A stretch of DNA of 56,553 nt from assembly GCA_017479285.1 (NCBI GenBank), contig JAFVCL010000020.1, forward strand, positions 1 through 56,553, in the 5' to 3' direction. This document shows, one piece after another, positions 43,659-52,178 of the stretch. Every line of letters starts with the position of its first letter. Within the stretch, counting starts at the first letter, position 1. The notes beneath the pieces are model-generated. The model ran no database searches, was not told where the DNA came from, and saw only the letters and a program-made list of their open reading frames with translations. This stretch comes from Lachnospiraceae bacterium. GTDB taxonomy: Bacteria; Bacillota; Clostridia; Lachnospirales; Lachnospiraceae. Made by a program: the position numbers and the translations under genes.

Positions 43659-44552
43659 TCACAGATATTCTTTCAGCACTTCAGGGTGGTTAAATAGTCT
43701 TCTTGCATATCTTACAAGCGGCAGACCGGCTCCTGCATCAAGTGCCCTGTGGTCTATGACTCCCGTTACGGTCAGGACCTTTGCAGCCTTGATATTACCG
43801 TCCCTGTCCACCACCGGCTTATCTTCCACAGAGCTTATGGCGTAAGCTGAAATCTGCGGCGGAATAAGTTCAAGTATTGTACATATTCCTGTTGTTCCCT
43901 TTAAGGTACCGAGATTCGATACCGTTATGGTTCCCTGCTTCAGATCGTCCACCGTAAGGCGGTCTGAGGCAGGGATTTTGTTATATTCTCTTTTTTCTTT
44001 TCCGCGGAGGAGCCTTGCGTATCCTCCTTCCAGTGCAAACCCTATGAATCTGCCGAGAGCTTTGATAATGTGAAAATGCCTGAGTTCTCTGAGCGTATCG
44101 CTGAGGGCCACTTCGTACATGGCCTGATTTACATTGGTATTCTTAAGTCTTCTGAAAATATCGTTTATCTCATCCTGCAGTTGCGAAAGGGATTTGCTTT
44201 CAACATTCTTTATCGTGACGGCAAGTGTCTCCGACCTGCTGAGGAAAAATGGTATGGTTATATCCACGTTGTCGTACAGAGTAACCTTTCCCCCTGCAAG
44301 AATGCGGTTGTACTTGATATGTCCGTTCATTTCCGGGCATATCCTCATTCCTTCAGCAATTATCTTCAGCATCACCGTATTGAGTGTTATCCTGTTTTTT
44401 ATTGAGCGTTCCCGGTTGATATCCTTTATCACTTCAAGGAGCTTTGTCACATCATATTCGTATATTATGCATGCGTGGGGAGCGCTCCACCCTTCGGTTG
44501 TCATATTTGCGACTATTTTTCTTGAAAGGCCGAATTTAATTACCTTTTTCAT
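43659..44552 (-). CDS. Stand-alone acyltransferase related to E2 catalytic domain / CAT fold
   Basis: The 297-residue protein resembles the catalytic domain of 2-oxoacid dehydrogenase E2 and chloramphenicol acetyltransferase. It has the substrate-channel segment ITLNTVMLKIIAEGMRICPEMN, QGTITVSNLGTLKGTTG, and the catalytic histidine motif GVIDHRALDAGAG (HxxxDG, with Ala for the last Gly). Lipoyl and E1/E3-binding domains are missing, and no dehydrogenase genes are nearby. It starts four bases from the end of an ABC-2 permease gene. It may therefore acylate the molecule that transporter exports (inference). An alternative is a CoA-dependent lipid acyltransferase. Confidence 0.8.
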   Translation of the reverse strand: MKKVIKFGLSRKIVANMTTEGWSAPHACIIYEYDVTKLLEVIKDINRERSIKNRITLNTVMLKIIAEGMRICPEMNGHIKYNRILAGGKVTLYDNVDITIPFFLSRSETLAVTIKNVESKSLSQLQDEINDIFRRLKNTNVNQAMYEVALSDTLRELRHFHIIKALGRFIGFALEGGYARLLRGKEKREYNKIPASDRLTVDDLKQGTITVSNLGTLKGTTGICTILELIPPQISAYAISSVEDKPVVDRDGNIKAAKVLTVTGVIDHRALDAGAGLPLVRYARRLFNHPEVLKEYL

Positions 44553-44555
44553 AAT

Positions 44556-45704
44556 CTAATTCTCATCCATGTTTTTTTTCTTTTTCAGGGCGATTCTTAT
44601 ATAGGATACCCCTATTCCGCATACTACCCACATCAGGCTGACAAGACAGGCCAAAACAGGTGATCCCTCTCCGTTAAATGACAGTACAAGCCATCTGCCG
44701 GGCAGGATCCTCATCACATTTTCAAGATGGGCCGCCCATGCAGGAAGTTCAGTGATAAGGCCGGAAAACAGAGCCGCAATCAGACTTGTGACCGGTGCAA
44801 GGTAGATTAGAGATATCATACCGCCGGAAAATGAACAGATAATAAGTGTCATTCCCATGCAGCCTATGCTGTATATGAAGTAAGCGGGAACTGCAGTAAG
44901 CCCTCCCGTTTCTACAGCGGAGACGACTGTAAAGCCTATAAGCGTCACCACAAGGGAAGGTATTGCCTGACAAAGATATACGGCATAGAGTTTACCTCCC
45001 TTTTGAAGGATCCTTTCCGCCAGATGATTTCTTCCGTAGGAGACCATCCACATTCCGCCGATCACATAATAAAACAGTGTCAGCGCAGCAAAGAGCTTTG
45101 CTCCGCGCCCTGATGCAGCGGCTGTACTTTCCTCCGTTTCTTCGGCCTTTGTCTGTATGTGATCTCTCACAACTATCGATGATCCGTTAATCCAGAGCTC
45201 TGCGGTCTTTCTCCTGAATTCTTCTTCTGTCTCGTCCGTCATACCCACAAGGCTGCGCACATCATCTATGGTCTTTTCTTCCATCCAGAGCTTTAAAACC
45301 CCATTTATTACTGGCTCACTGATGTTGGCAGTGTAGGGGTTGTCCGGAACAACCGTCAGCTCCACAATATTCTCAAATCTGCCGTTCTGCAGGGTCTCAG
45401 AGAAATTCTCTCTAATATAAAACTTGCATTTTGCTCTGCCGGTTGACAGCCATCTGTCGGCGGTTTCTTCGTCGGTAAGCACCACATCAAGACCGGCTTC
45501 CCGCCTGACCTCGTCTATAAGCTTTTTCCCAAGTTCACCGCTGTCCGTGTTTACCACTGCCAGTCTGAAATTGCTCTTTTCGGCGTCCCTTTCGTTAATT
45601 ACTATCACAAGGGAAACCACCAGCATCATTACAAGAATGATCGTCGAACCGGCTTCACGGAAAAGCGCCTTTGCTCGCATCAGGATAAGAGAGGGATAGT
45701 TCAT
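44556..45704 (-). CDS. ABC-2 type transporter permease (second of pair)
   Basis: This permease has an N-terminal membrane helix (GSTIILVMMLVVSLVIVI), a large outer domain (about 35-220) and five or six C-terminal helices, the ABC2_membrane_3 plan. The start is taken at ATG 45704 (MNYPSLILMRAKALF), which has GGAGG eight bases before it and overlaps the upstream permease stop as ATGA. A longer frame to 45767 would overlap too far. The product is 382 residues. It pairs with the permease encoded just upstream to form the membrane core of an exporter. Confidence 0.85.
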   Translation of the reverse strand: MNYPSLILMRAKALFREAGSTIILVMMLVVSLVIVINERDAEKSNFRLAVVNTDSGELGKKLIDEVRREAGLDVVLTDEETADRWLSTGRAKCKFYIRENFSETLQNGRFENIVELTVVPDNPYTANISEPVINGVLKLWMEEKTIDDVRSLVGMTDETEEEFRRKTAELWINGSSIVVRDHIQTKAEETEESTAAASGRGAKLFAALTLFYYVIGGMWMVSYGRNHLAERILQKGGKLYAVYLCQAIPSLVVTLIGFTVVSAVETGGLTAVPAYFIYSIGCMGMTLIICSFSGGMISLIYLAPVTSLIAALFSGLITELPAWAAHLENVMRILPGRWLVLSFNGEGSPVLACLVSLMWVVCGIGVSYIRIALKKKKNMDEN

Positions 45705-46957
45705 GTGTGCCTCCTCTCCGACCAGCCCGCAAGCAGAAAGACGAGCAATCTGATAAGGATCAGGCAAACCGCAAATGCCATGATTTTTATAATCGAATAA
45801 AGAAATGTCAGCGGGTCAAAGGCAAACATGCTGCATCCGATTATGTTGATGACAGACTTTAAAGGAAGAATGCCACCTATAAATGCCAGTGGTTTTGGAA
45901 GCGCATATTCGCTGATAAATATGCCTGACAGCGCGGTCATTCCGGCGCAGACATAAAGCCCCGTCCATATTGCAGAAACGGTGTCTTTAAAGAAGGAACC
46001 GATGGTTACTCCTATGGAAGAAAAACAGATTCCTATTATGGGCAGAGAAAAAATCAGTGCAATAATCCCGATCTCGGATGCAGACTTAGCCCAGTACAGG
46101 CCGAATCTCTGTATCAGCAGTGCCATCGGAATCATAAGTACTATTGAAGCGATAACAAATACCGCTGAAGAGAGCAGTCTGATAAAGTATGCCCGTACAC
46201 GCCTTCCTGTGCTGCACGCAATGCGTCTGTATACTTTGTCTTCATCAAGGGATGTCAGATAAAGTCCCGGGAATATGGCAAAAAGGGCACAGAGTGAAAA
46301 CAATGCGGACAGGTAAAACTCCAGGGGCATAAAATCCATAAGCTCGGAAAAGGTTCCTTCACTCCCCAGAATTTTCTTTCGCTGCATGTATTTTTCCACA
46401 TCATACACGATGCAGTCATTTACAAACTGATCGCTTTCTTCGGCACTCTTTCCGCCCTCAAACACAATGTCCCACGCCACTGACAGGATATTCCTGCTCT
46501 TTCCGACAACCGAAAGGGAGCTGTTCAGCACGATTTTGATCATCTCTGCTTCGAAGGTGTGTCTGGGATAATAGTACATTTCCAGAACTGCGTCCTCCCC
46601 GCCAACCATTCTCTGGTAAAAATCGCCGGGAACATATACGAAAACGCTGACCTTATCATTTTCAAGAAGATTCATTCCGGTTTCAAAGTCTTTTACCGGA
46701 TACGGGGTCGAAGCCTTTCTGAGAGCATCACCCTTAACGATAAAATCTATAAACTGCCTTACCTCTTCAGATTCATCTTCCTCGTATACCGCGTATGGAA
46801 CAGAGATGTCTCCGGCAGATACAACCAGCGGGAACACCACCACCGCAACAAGCAGAATGACAATAAGCGGTGAAGCTAGAGCCAGCACCGCTATTTTGCC
46901 ACGTCCGAATATTCTTTTGATATCGTAAGCCGTAAGTAAAAAAAACTTAGTTATCAT
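45701..46957 (-). CDS. ABC-2 type transporter permease (first of pair)
   Basis: The 418-residue protein has the same plan as its neighbour: a membrane helix (AVLALASPLIVILLVAVVVFP), an external domain with FVYVPGDFYQRMVGG, and then about six helices (for example FYLSALFSLCALFAIFPGLY). The YhgE/Pip-like and drug- or lipid-exporter permeases share this layout. Its start overlaps the ABC ATPase gene by 11 bases, and its stop overlaps the next permease by four. Confidence 0.85.
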   Translation of the reverse strand: MITKFFLLTAYDIKRIFGRGKIAVLALASPLIVILLVAVVVFPLVVSAGDISVPYAVYEEDESEEVRQFIDFIVKGDALRKASTPYPVKDFETGMNLLENDKVSVFVYVPGDFYQRMVGGEDAVLEMYYYPRHTFEAEMIKIVLNSSLSVVGKSRNILSVAWDIVFEGGKSAEESDQFVNDCIVYDVEKYMQRKKILGSEGTFSELMDFMPLEFYLSALFSLCALFAIFPGLYLTSLDEDKVYRRIACSTGRRVRAYFIRLLSSAVFVIASIVLMIPMALLIQRFGLYWAKSASEIGIIALIFSLPIIGICFSSIGVTIGSFFKDTVSAIWTGLYVCAGMTALSGIFISEYALPKPLAFIGGILPLKSVINIIGCSMFAFDPLTFLYSIIKIMAFAVCLILIRLLVFLLAGWSERRHT

Positions 46958-47573
46958 CCGATACGATCTGCCCGTTTTCTATTCGCACAATTCGTGTAAC
47001 CCGGTCTTTAAGGAAGGATTCGTTGTGTTCACAGATAATGACACACTTACCCTCACTTTTTAATCTGTTAAGAAGTCCCAGCAGAAGGTCTGCGCCCTGC
47101 CTGTCAATGCCGGCAAAGGGTTCATCCATCACTACATACCGGCGGTCATTTATCAGTCCCGCTGCGATGCTGACGCGCCTTCTCTGTCCTCCGGAAAGCC
47201 TGGAGACTCTTTTCTTCATAAAGTCCTTCATCCCAAGCTCCTGCGAGAGGCTCTCTATCGTGGCTCCGGTTTCTCCCATTGCCTTATCAGACCAGCAATA
47301 CAGGTTCTCCACCGCATTCAGCTCTTCAAACAGCACAATGTCCTGAGGAACATAGGAGACCTGCCCTTTGGCCGCTCCGCCTTCTTTCCCGTCAATGGAT
47401 ACCTGTCCCCCATCGGGTTTTATTGCGGAGGCGATGATTGACAACAATGTGCTCTTTCCGCTGCCGTTTGGTCCCAGTATCATAACAAACTCTCCGGGTT
47501 CAAAGCTTATGGACAGCGAATCCAGGACAGTCTGTTTCCCATATTTTTTTGTGATGTTGTTAAGACTGAGCAT
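46947..47573 (-). CDS. ABC transporter ATP-binding protein
   Basis: The 208-residue single ABC ATPase has Walker A GPNGSGKST, Q-loop VSYVPQDIVLF, signature LSGGQRRRVSIAAGL, Walker B YVVMDEPFAGID and switch His in IICEHNE. It powers the two ABC-2 permeases encoded directly downstream. It begins eight bases after the large zinc-ribbon protein gene, so all are cotranscribed. The substrate is unknown. Confidence 0.93.
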   Translation of the reverse strand: MLSLNNITKKYGKQTVLDSLSISFEPGEFVMILGPNGSGKSTLLSIIASAIKPDGGQVSIDGKEGGAAKGQVSYVPQDIVLFEELNAVENLYCWSDKAMGETGATIESLSQELGMKDFMKKRVSRLSGGQRRRVSIAAGLINDRRYVVMDEPFAGIDRQGADLLLGLLNRLKSEGKCVIICEHNESFLKDRVTRIVRIENGQIVSDDN

Positions 47574-47581
47574 GCTGTCAC

Positions 47582-49426
47582 CTACATTAGTGATATGTAT
47601 ACTGCAAGAGTTCTGATAAAGCAGTTTTTGCTTTCAAACATACTGTCGTCTGCCTTGCGGAGATTTTCTGTCAGCATATCCTTGTCGCTTCCTACATTTA
47701 CACCGGAACCCTCTATAAATATCGGAGGATCGATGGAAGGAGTTACGAACCTGGATGTGGTTTCATTTCTGATGGTTCCGTTCATTTCCTGATTTTCTGT
47801 CTCTTCATCCGCCAGTTCAGAAGGAATGATGGGAACAATTTTAAAGTCGATCACATTCGAAGATGTCTTTGATGAAGATGAAGTGCTCTCGGAAATTGAT
47901 ATCTTTCCGGTAACAAGCCAGTCTGATTCATTGTTACCGGTTGTCTGAACTTCGAAATCACCACTCATCTTTCTGGAACTGTCACTGATGGTTCCGGAAA
48001 GTTCCGTATTCATCTTGAAAGTGCCGGATTTTATATCTGTCTCATACTTATAATTCCCGCCACCCTTTGAGAAAACCTTGTCCACGTAAGAAACCTCAGT
48101 GTACTCACTGGTCTCGTCTGCCACATAATCAACATCCTCCAGATAATGTGTAGGAACATTTATAGTGAACTGAGTATGCTCCTCGTTTCCGTCATAGAAC
48201 GCAAATACAACAGCCTTTATGCTTTCGCCTCTGATATTGGCGGTAATGCGCAGCCCGACGGGTACATTTCTGTAGGAGATTGCATCAACAGTAACTTCGG
48301 CACCGGCCTTTTCATCCTCTGTCATCATTTCCTCATTCATGGCGTTTTTAAGAGGATCCGTGAAATCAGGGTAGTCCGCAACCATGTTGATGCGGCTGAA
48401 TATCTCGTTGAACAGAATGACACCCTCTGCACCATGCTTAGTGGTTGTAACAACCTCGCATTTGCAGTTGCCTTCAAGAATGTCTATGCTGTCACTTGTA
48501 ATCTCAAAATCATCGTCCGTATATTCTGCAAATACTCCGTTCTTCAGCTGATCCATCTGTTCTTCCCAGCTTATTACTTCCTCGGAATACTTGCCCATCT
48601 TGATCATGGCGAATTTGTCGGCCGCGCACATATTTCTGATTCCCGCTTTCTGCTCATCGGGAATATTGTACTGAACAACAACTCCGTTCTTCTTCAGGCA
48701 GTTCATCTCATTACCGGTAAAATATACACCGGTATTACAGACAGCATCTCCGTACTCATAGTTAAGACCCATGGAGGCATCTCCGGTATCTTTGTTGAAC
48801 GTGGTAAACTGGGAGATACCAACATTTTCCTCTTCGCCCTCCATATTGCGAAGAGAGACGGTGGTCTGGGTATCTGTCTGATGGGATTTTCCGCTCTCGT
48901 CAACGCCCATGCTGAAGAAAAGGTCAAACTGCTTTGTTCCAAGATCGCTGAACTTCTCTTCGATCATGGGGAAGCTGTTCTCCAGGAAGAAAAGATATCT
49001 CTCCTTCGGAGCATTGGGTATATTGGTCATGGCAACTTCGGATTTTTTAAATCTGCCAAGATCGATAAACTTGGGATATACAAACAGCGCAAAGCAAACC
49101 TCTGCCGTAAGTATCACTCCCAGAATGATGCATGCAACTCTTCTTCCGACGCCGGAGCTCTGGGGCTTCTCCTGAGGAGCCGGCTGATAATAAACAGTCT
49201 GCTGGGGCGGTGCCTGCCGGGGCTGCTGATTATAAACATACTGAGGCTGGGGCTGAGGAGGTACCTGTGCCGGAGGCAGCGGCTGTACTGTCATTTGAAC
49301 CTGCGGCTGTACGGGCTGAGGCTGCGGCGCTGTATTCTGAACAGCGGGATTAGGAGCTCCGCACTTAGTACAGAATTTCATGTTTTCGCCAAGAGGTGAT
49401 CCGCACTTAGTACAAAAATTACCCAT
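47582..49426 (-). CDS. Zinc-ribbon membrane-anchored protein, large
   Basis: The 614-residue protein starts with a double zinc ribbon (CTKCGSPL and CTKCGAPNP, C-x2-C pairs at about 5-27). A Pro/Gln-rich linker (30-90) follows, then one membrane helix (about 93-115, ACIILGVILTAEVCFALFV) and a large outer domain (about 120-610) of unknown fold with beta-rich repeats. The ribbon is cytoplasmic and the large domain is outside. It is directly upstream of the ABC genes, so it could be a regulatory or substrate-handling subunit of the exporter. No signal for lipidation is seen. Confidence 0.75.
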   Translation of the reverse strand: MGNFCTKCGSPLGENMKFCTKCGAPNPAVQNTAPQPQPVQPQVQMTVQPLPPAQVPPQPQPQYVYNQQPRQAPPQQTVYYQPAPQEKPQSSGVGRRVACIILGVILTAEVCFALFVYPKFIDLGRFKKSEVAMTNIPNAPKERYLFFLENSFPMIEEKFSDLGTKQFDLFFSMGVDESGKSHQTDTQTTVSLRNMEGEEENVGISQFTTFNKDTGDASMGLNYEYGDAVCNTGVYFTGNEMNCLKKNGVVVQYNIPDEQKAGIRNMCAADKFAMIKMGKYSEEVISWEEQMDQLKNGVFAEYTDDDFEITSDSIDILEGNCKCEVVTTTKHGAEGVILFNEIFSRINMVADYPDFTDPLKNAMNEEMMTEDEKAGAEVTVDAISYRNVPVGLRITANIRGESIKAVVFAFYDGNEEHTQFTINVPTHYLEDVDYVADETSEYTEVSYVDKVFSKGGGNYKYETDIKSGTFKMNTELSGTISDSSRKMSGDFEVQTTGNNESDWLVTGKISISESTSSSSKTSSNVIDFKIVPIIPSELADEETENQEMNGTIRNETTSRFVTPSIDPPIFIEGSGVNVGSDKDMLTENLRKADDSMFESKNCFIRTLAVYISLM

Positions 49427-49822
49427 TTAAGCCTCCTTTCCCGCAACGAAAAACGTCACGACAGGTTCTGAGTCTTCACCTTCAAATACAATTTCCTCCC
49501 CCTTCTGTGCAGTAATCCTTTCTCCTTCATATTCAACTTCGCCGAAGGTCAGATCGTCCATAAAATCACTGACTGCCCCGCGGATTTTTTCAACTACATA
49601 CCAACCCAGAATAAACAGCGGGACAATTATCACAAATGCGATAAGCAGTCCCAGAAGCGGGCCTTTCCTGCGCTTTGCAGGTTTCTGAGGTACCTGCTGT
49701 GAATATTGCTGCTGTACCTGCTGGTAGTTTTGCGTGTTGTTCTGAACCGGAACGGGATTTCCGCACGCGGAACAGAATCTGGAGTCCCCGCTGAGCGGTT
49801 TGCCACAATAAATACAATTCAT
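49427..49822 (-). CDS. Zinc-ribbon membrane protein, small
   Basis: The 131-residue protein has an N-terminal zinc ribbon (CIYCGKPL and CSACGNPV), a Gln-rich linker (about 28-48), one membrane helix (about 55-77, LLGLLIAFVIIVPLFILGWY) and a short acidic outer tail. It is a small relative of the large zinc-ribbon protein next to it. One base separates their coding regions, so they are cotranscribed and probably work together. Confidence 0.78.
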   Translation of the reverse strand: MNCIYCGKPLSGDSRFCSACGNPVPVQNNTQNYQQVQQQYSQQVPQKPAKRRKGPLLGLLIAFVIIVPLFILGWYVVEKIRGAVSDFMDDLTFGEVEYEGERITAQKGEEIVFEGEDSEPVVTFFVAGKEA

Positions 49823-49864
49823 GCCTGTACCTCTCTTTCTTTTTAAACTATCTTTTACATGCTG

Positions 49865-49981
49865 CTATTTAACTTTTGTCAGATCAAGAACTTCGAATCC
49901 GTCCTCTTTGCCCTTTAGCTTGATGGTAGCGCCCAGAGAATACCCGTCATTGTAGCCGTCGGTTTTTGCAGAATAGTCCAT
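49865..49981 (-). CDS. Small peptide gene or remnant at the head of the zinc-ribbon/ABC operon
   Basis: A 38-residue frame starts at ATG 49981, nine bases after GGAGGG. The product begins MDYSAKTDGYNDGY and ends FEVLDLTKVK. It resembles the tail of a larger beta-domain protein, and the same frame is open for 33 more codons upstream without a good start, so it could be a truncated gene. It lies 42 bases before the small zinc-ribbon gene. Its ribosome site lies inside hairpin 49987-50012. Confidence 0.4.
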   Translation of the reverse strand: MDYSAKTDGYNDGYSLGATIKLKGKEDGFEVLDLTKVK

Positions 49982-49986
49982 ATTGA

Positions 49987-50012
49987 ACGACCCTCCAAAT
50001 TGGGAGGGTCGT
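49987..50012 (-). promoter_or_regulatory. Perfect 10-bp hairpin containing the GGAGGG ribosome site
   Basis: On the minus strand, ACGACCCTCC-CAATTT-GGAGGGTCGT is a perfect 10-bp hairpin. Its 3' arm holds the GGAGGG ribosome-binding site of the small frame at 49981. Closed, it would block translation. It has no T run after it, so it is not a standard terminator. Confidence 0.5.
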
Positions 50013-50096
50013 ATTTGTAGCATATCTTGTATTTTAAATAAATCCTTCTTCAGGATATTGATCAGTTTGATACCACAGCATCATGTTCATGGATTC

Positions 50097-50126
50097 ATTA
50101 TAGCATGATGTGACAGTTCGTACCAA
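50097..50126 (-). promoter_or_regulatory. Candidate sigma-A promoter of the zinc-ribbon/ABC operon
   Basis: On the minus strand, TTGGTA (50121-50126), an 18-base spacer and a perfect TATAAT (50097-50102) would start transcription near 50090, giving a 110-base leader with the hairpin at its end. Confidence 0.5.
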
Positions 50127-50296
50127 CGGTTTTTTCTTGTTCATCCGGACAGCCGGTCAAAATGCCTTTGGGCAGTTTTTCTGTTGGTAATGCTAACTAC
50201 TACAAGAAGTATATCATGGTCTTTTTATTTACCTTTTTTGTTAAGCGGATATAAAAGATTGCACAGCTATTAGAGGATTACAGCAAGAGCAATGAA

Positions 50297-50494
50297 CTAT
50301 TTCAGAATCTGCCGCTGATTAGCGGACAGGTTTCCGGCAATAATCCGGAAGTTTAAGTATTTTTCCTGGTTGATGCTATAGTGAAGCCCTACAGCGGCCT
50401 TTATTGCATCGGAGTAATCTCTCCGAGCATGTGCCTTATCTGAGATCTGGGATAAGATCCATGTAAGGAGCAATCCGGTATTCAGAAAAAGCAC
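50297..50494 (-). pseudogene. Possible IS66-type transposase remnant
   Basis: A 65-codon frame contains SDAIKAAVGLHYSINQEKYL, which resembles the IS66 TnpC segment GKALxYxxNQxxYL before its DNNxAE catalytic motif. That motif is absent here and the frame ends soon after. The flanks 50013-50296 hold no intact gene and no clear terminal inverted repeats. The match is short and was made by memory. Confidence 0.4.
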
Positions 50495-50503
50495 GGATTA
50501 AAC

Positions 50504-50923
50504 CTACATATCCTTTTTTACCATATTGGCCATTTTAATAAAATCATCCGCCTTCGCAATGGCAATGCCCATTCCCTCGTCTCCGAGAACAACAAGGCGC
50601 TCGCCTGCCTTTATATCAAAAACCTCTCTCGCCTTAGCCGGGATAACGATCTGCCCCTTATCTCCGACCTTTACGATCCCGAAGAGATGCTTACCCTTCG
50701 GCGGCATACCGAGTCCAAGCTCATTCTTAATATCATAATTTGCGAGATCATCAAGGGAAACGCTGAAAATATCCGCAAGTATCTTACATTTATCAAGATC
50801 CGGAACAGTTTCTCCGGACTCCCATTTGGCAACGGACTGGCGGCTTACGCCGACCTTTTCCGCTATATCCTCCTGCGTTAAATGATTGATTTTTCTAAGC
50901 TCTGTAAGGTTTTCGGAAAACAC
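50504..50923 (-). CDS. XRE-family helix-turn-helix fused to AbrB-type swapped-hairpin domain
   Basis: The product is 139 residues from GTG 50923, which has AGGAAGGAG eight bases upstream; a longer frame back to 50995 would overlap the acyltransferase gene. The N-terminal XRE domain is LTQEDIAEKVGVSRQSVAKWESG. The C-terminal AbrB/SpoVT domain is GIVKVGDKGQIVIPAKAREV with RLVVLGDEG. Two DNA-binding domains in one chain is a known Firmicute regulator design. It is downstream of the acyltransferase gene by 23 bases, so it may control it or its own operon. Confidence 0.88.
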   Translation of the reverse strand: MFSENLTELRKINHLTQEDIAEKVGVSRQSVAKWESGETVPDLDKCKILADIFSVSLDDLANYDIKNELGLGMPPKGKHLFGIVKVGDKGQIVIPAKAREVFDIKAGERLVVLGDEGMGIAIAKADDFIKMANMVKKDM

Positions 50924-50946
50924 TTTATTTCTCCTTCCTGAAGCCG

Positions 50947-52044
50947 TTACCGCGTCTTCGGCTCCTTCTTTTTCCTGATTCCAAGGACAGCCCATCTGTA
51001 GCCGGGTATCCTTTTGATTATTTCAAAAAGCCCATACCCAAAGACAAAAGCAGCTATGAGGCTTAGAATGTAGCCTGCAACAGGCGGCAGATATCCGGGT
51101 TTTACAAGGAAAAAAGCTACCATGGTAATACCGAGATAATGGAAAACATACAATCCGAAGCTCCGGCTGTTCATCGCAGACATAAACGGTGTTGTAAAAT
51201 CAAGATATCTTGCCATCCCGGTAATAAGGGCAAGGGACGCAAAGTACGCATAACAGGTAAAGACAGGTGTCCTGTTTACCGGCACATCGGAGTACACAGT
51301 TCCGAAGTACATTATACAAAAGGCAACGCAAAGACCTGCTGCCAGAATCGCAAATAAAAGGCTGAACTTCTTTATTCTCTCTATAACCTCGTCATGTGAA
51401 AACACATAGTATCCGAGCAAAAACAGTATGCCATAAAATCCAAACCGGTAGACTACTATCATCGGGGTATTTAGTATCTGCGCCGCTCCCCATACCGGCA
51501 GCGCAAAGAGGATAACCGCGAGCATATTTGCCTTTGAGCCTGCTTTTAAAAGACGCCCTCTCTCGATCACTCTTATAAGCATAAGTACAAGACAGAATAC
51601 CCAGAGGATCTGCATATACCAGAGAACTCCGATACCGCTGACGCAGTAAATAATGTATGCAACCGGAAGAGGAATCTTATTTCCTCCGAAAGGATCCCCT
51701 GCAAGATGGGCATTAATGTATCCCTGAATAAACTGGAATGCGAAAAGTCCTATTGTCGAAGGAACCAGCAGCTTGAGAGTCCTGCTCTTAAAGAATTCCT
51801 TTGTCGTATGGTTGTCGAGATAGAGCTTTGCACTTATCCCGGAAACGATAAAAAGAAGCGGCATTATCCAGGGGTACACGATATACATGAAGACATCGTA
51901 ATACTGGACTTCAAGATCCGTTATCTTTCCCAGCCCTCCGGATATTCCTTCCCCGTTGTACATATAAAAAACATGGTAAATCACTACAACGACAACGGTT
52001 ATCCATCTAAGGTTATCCAAGTAGTATTTTCTCATAAAAGTCAT
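50947..52044 (-). CDS. Acyltransferase 3 family membrane protein
   Basis: The 365-residue protein has about ten membrane helices. It begins like O-acyltransferases: RKYYLDNLRWITVVVVVIYHVFYMY, with the catalytic-type histidine in the first helix, followed by PWIMPLLFIVSGISAKLYLD. The family moves acyl groups onto sugars, peptidoglycan or surface polymers. The start could be ATG 52044 or the methionine three codons on. It shares an operon with the XRE-AbrB regulator. Confidence 0.88.
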   Translation of the reverse strand: MTFMRKYYLDNLRWITVVVVVIYHVFYMYNGEGISGGLGKITDLEVQYYDVFMYIVYPWIMPLLFIVSGISAKLYLDNHTTKEFFKSRTLKLLVPSTIGLFAFQFIQGYINAHLAGDPFGGNKIPLPVAYIIYCVSGIGVLWYMQILWVFCLVLMLIRVIERGRLLKAGSKANMLAVILFALPVWGAAQILNTPMIVVYRFGFYGILFLLGYYVFSHDEVIERIKKFSLLFAILAAGLCVAFCIMYFGTVYSDVPVNRTPVFTCYAYFASLALITGMARYLDFTTPFMSAMNSRSFGLYVFHYLGITMVAFFLVKPGYLPPVAGYILSLIAAFVFGYGLFEIIKRIPGYRWAVLGIRKKKEPKTR

Positions 52045-52068
52045 ACCTCCGCAACTGATTTTAACATC

Positions 52069-52097
52069 ATTGTATAGGAGGTATAATTACTTGTCTA
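52069..52097 (-). promoter_or_regulatory. Candidate sigma-A promoter of the acyltransferase operon
   Basis: On the minus strand, TAGACA (52092-52097), a 17-base spacer and TACAAT (52069-52074) lie 25 bases before the acyltransferase ATG. An inverted repeat, ATACCTCC/GGAGGTAT, spans the spacer and the ribosome site. Confidence 0.5.
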
Positions 52098-52178
52098 TCA
52101 AGAAAAGCAAACAATCAGGGGGATTTGATGTTAGAATTGGTTGCGGGATAAAACCTCCTAAACCACCGACAAACCCGA

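Noticed and set aside
43659-44552. Component of pyruvate or branched-chain dehydrogenase complex
   Set aside because: There are no lipoyl or peripheral-binding domains and no E1 or E3 genes nearby.
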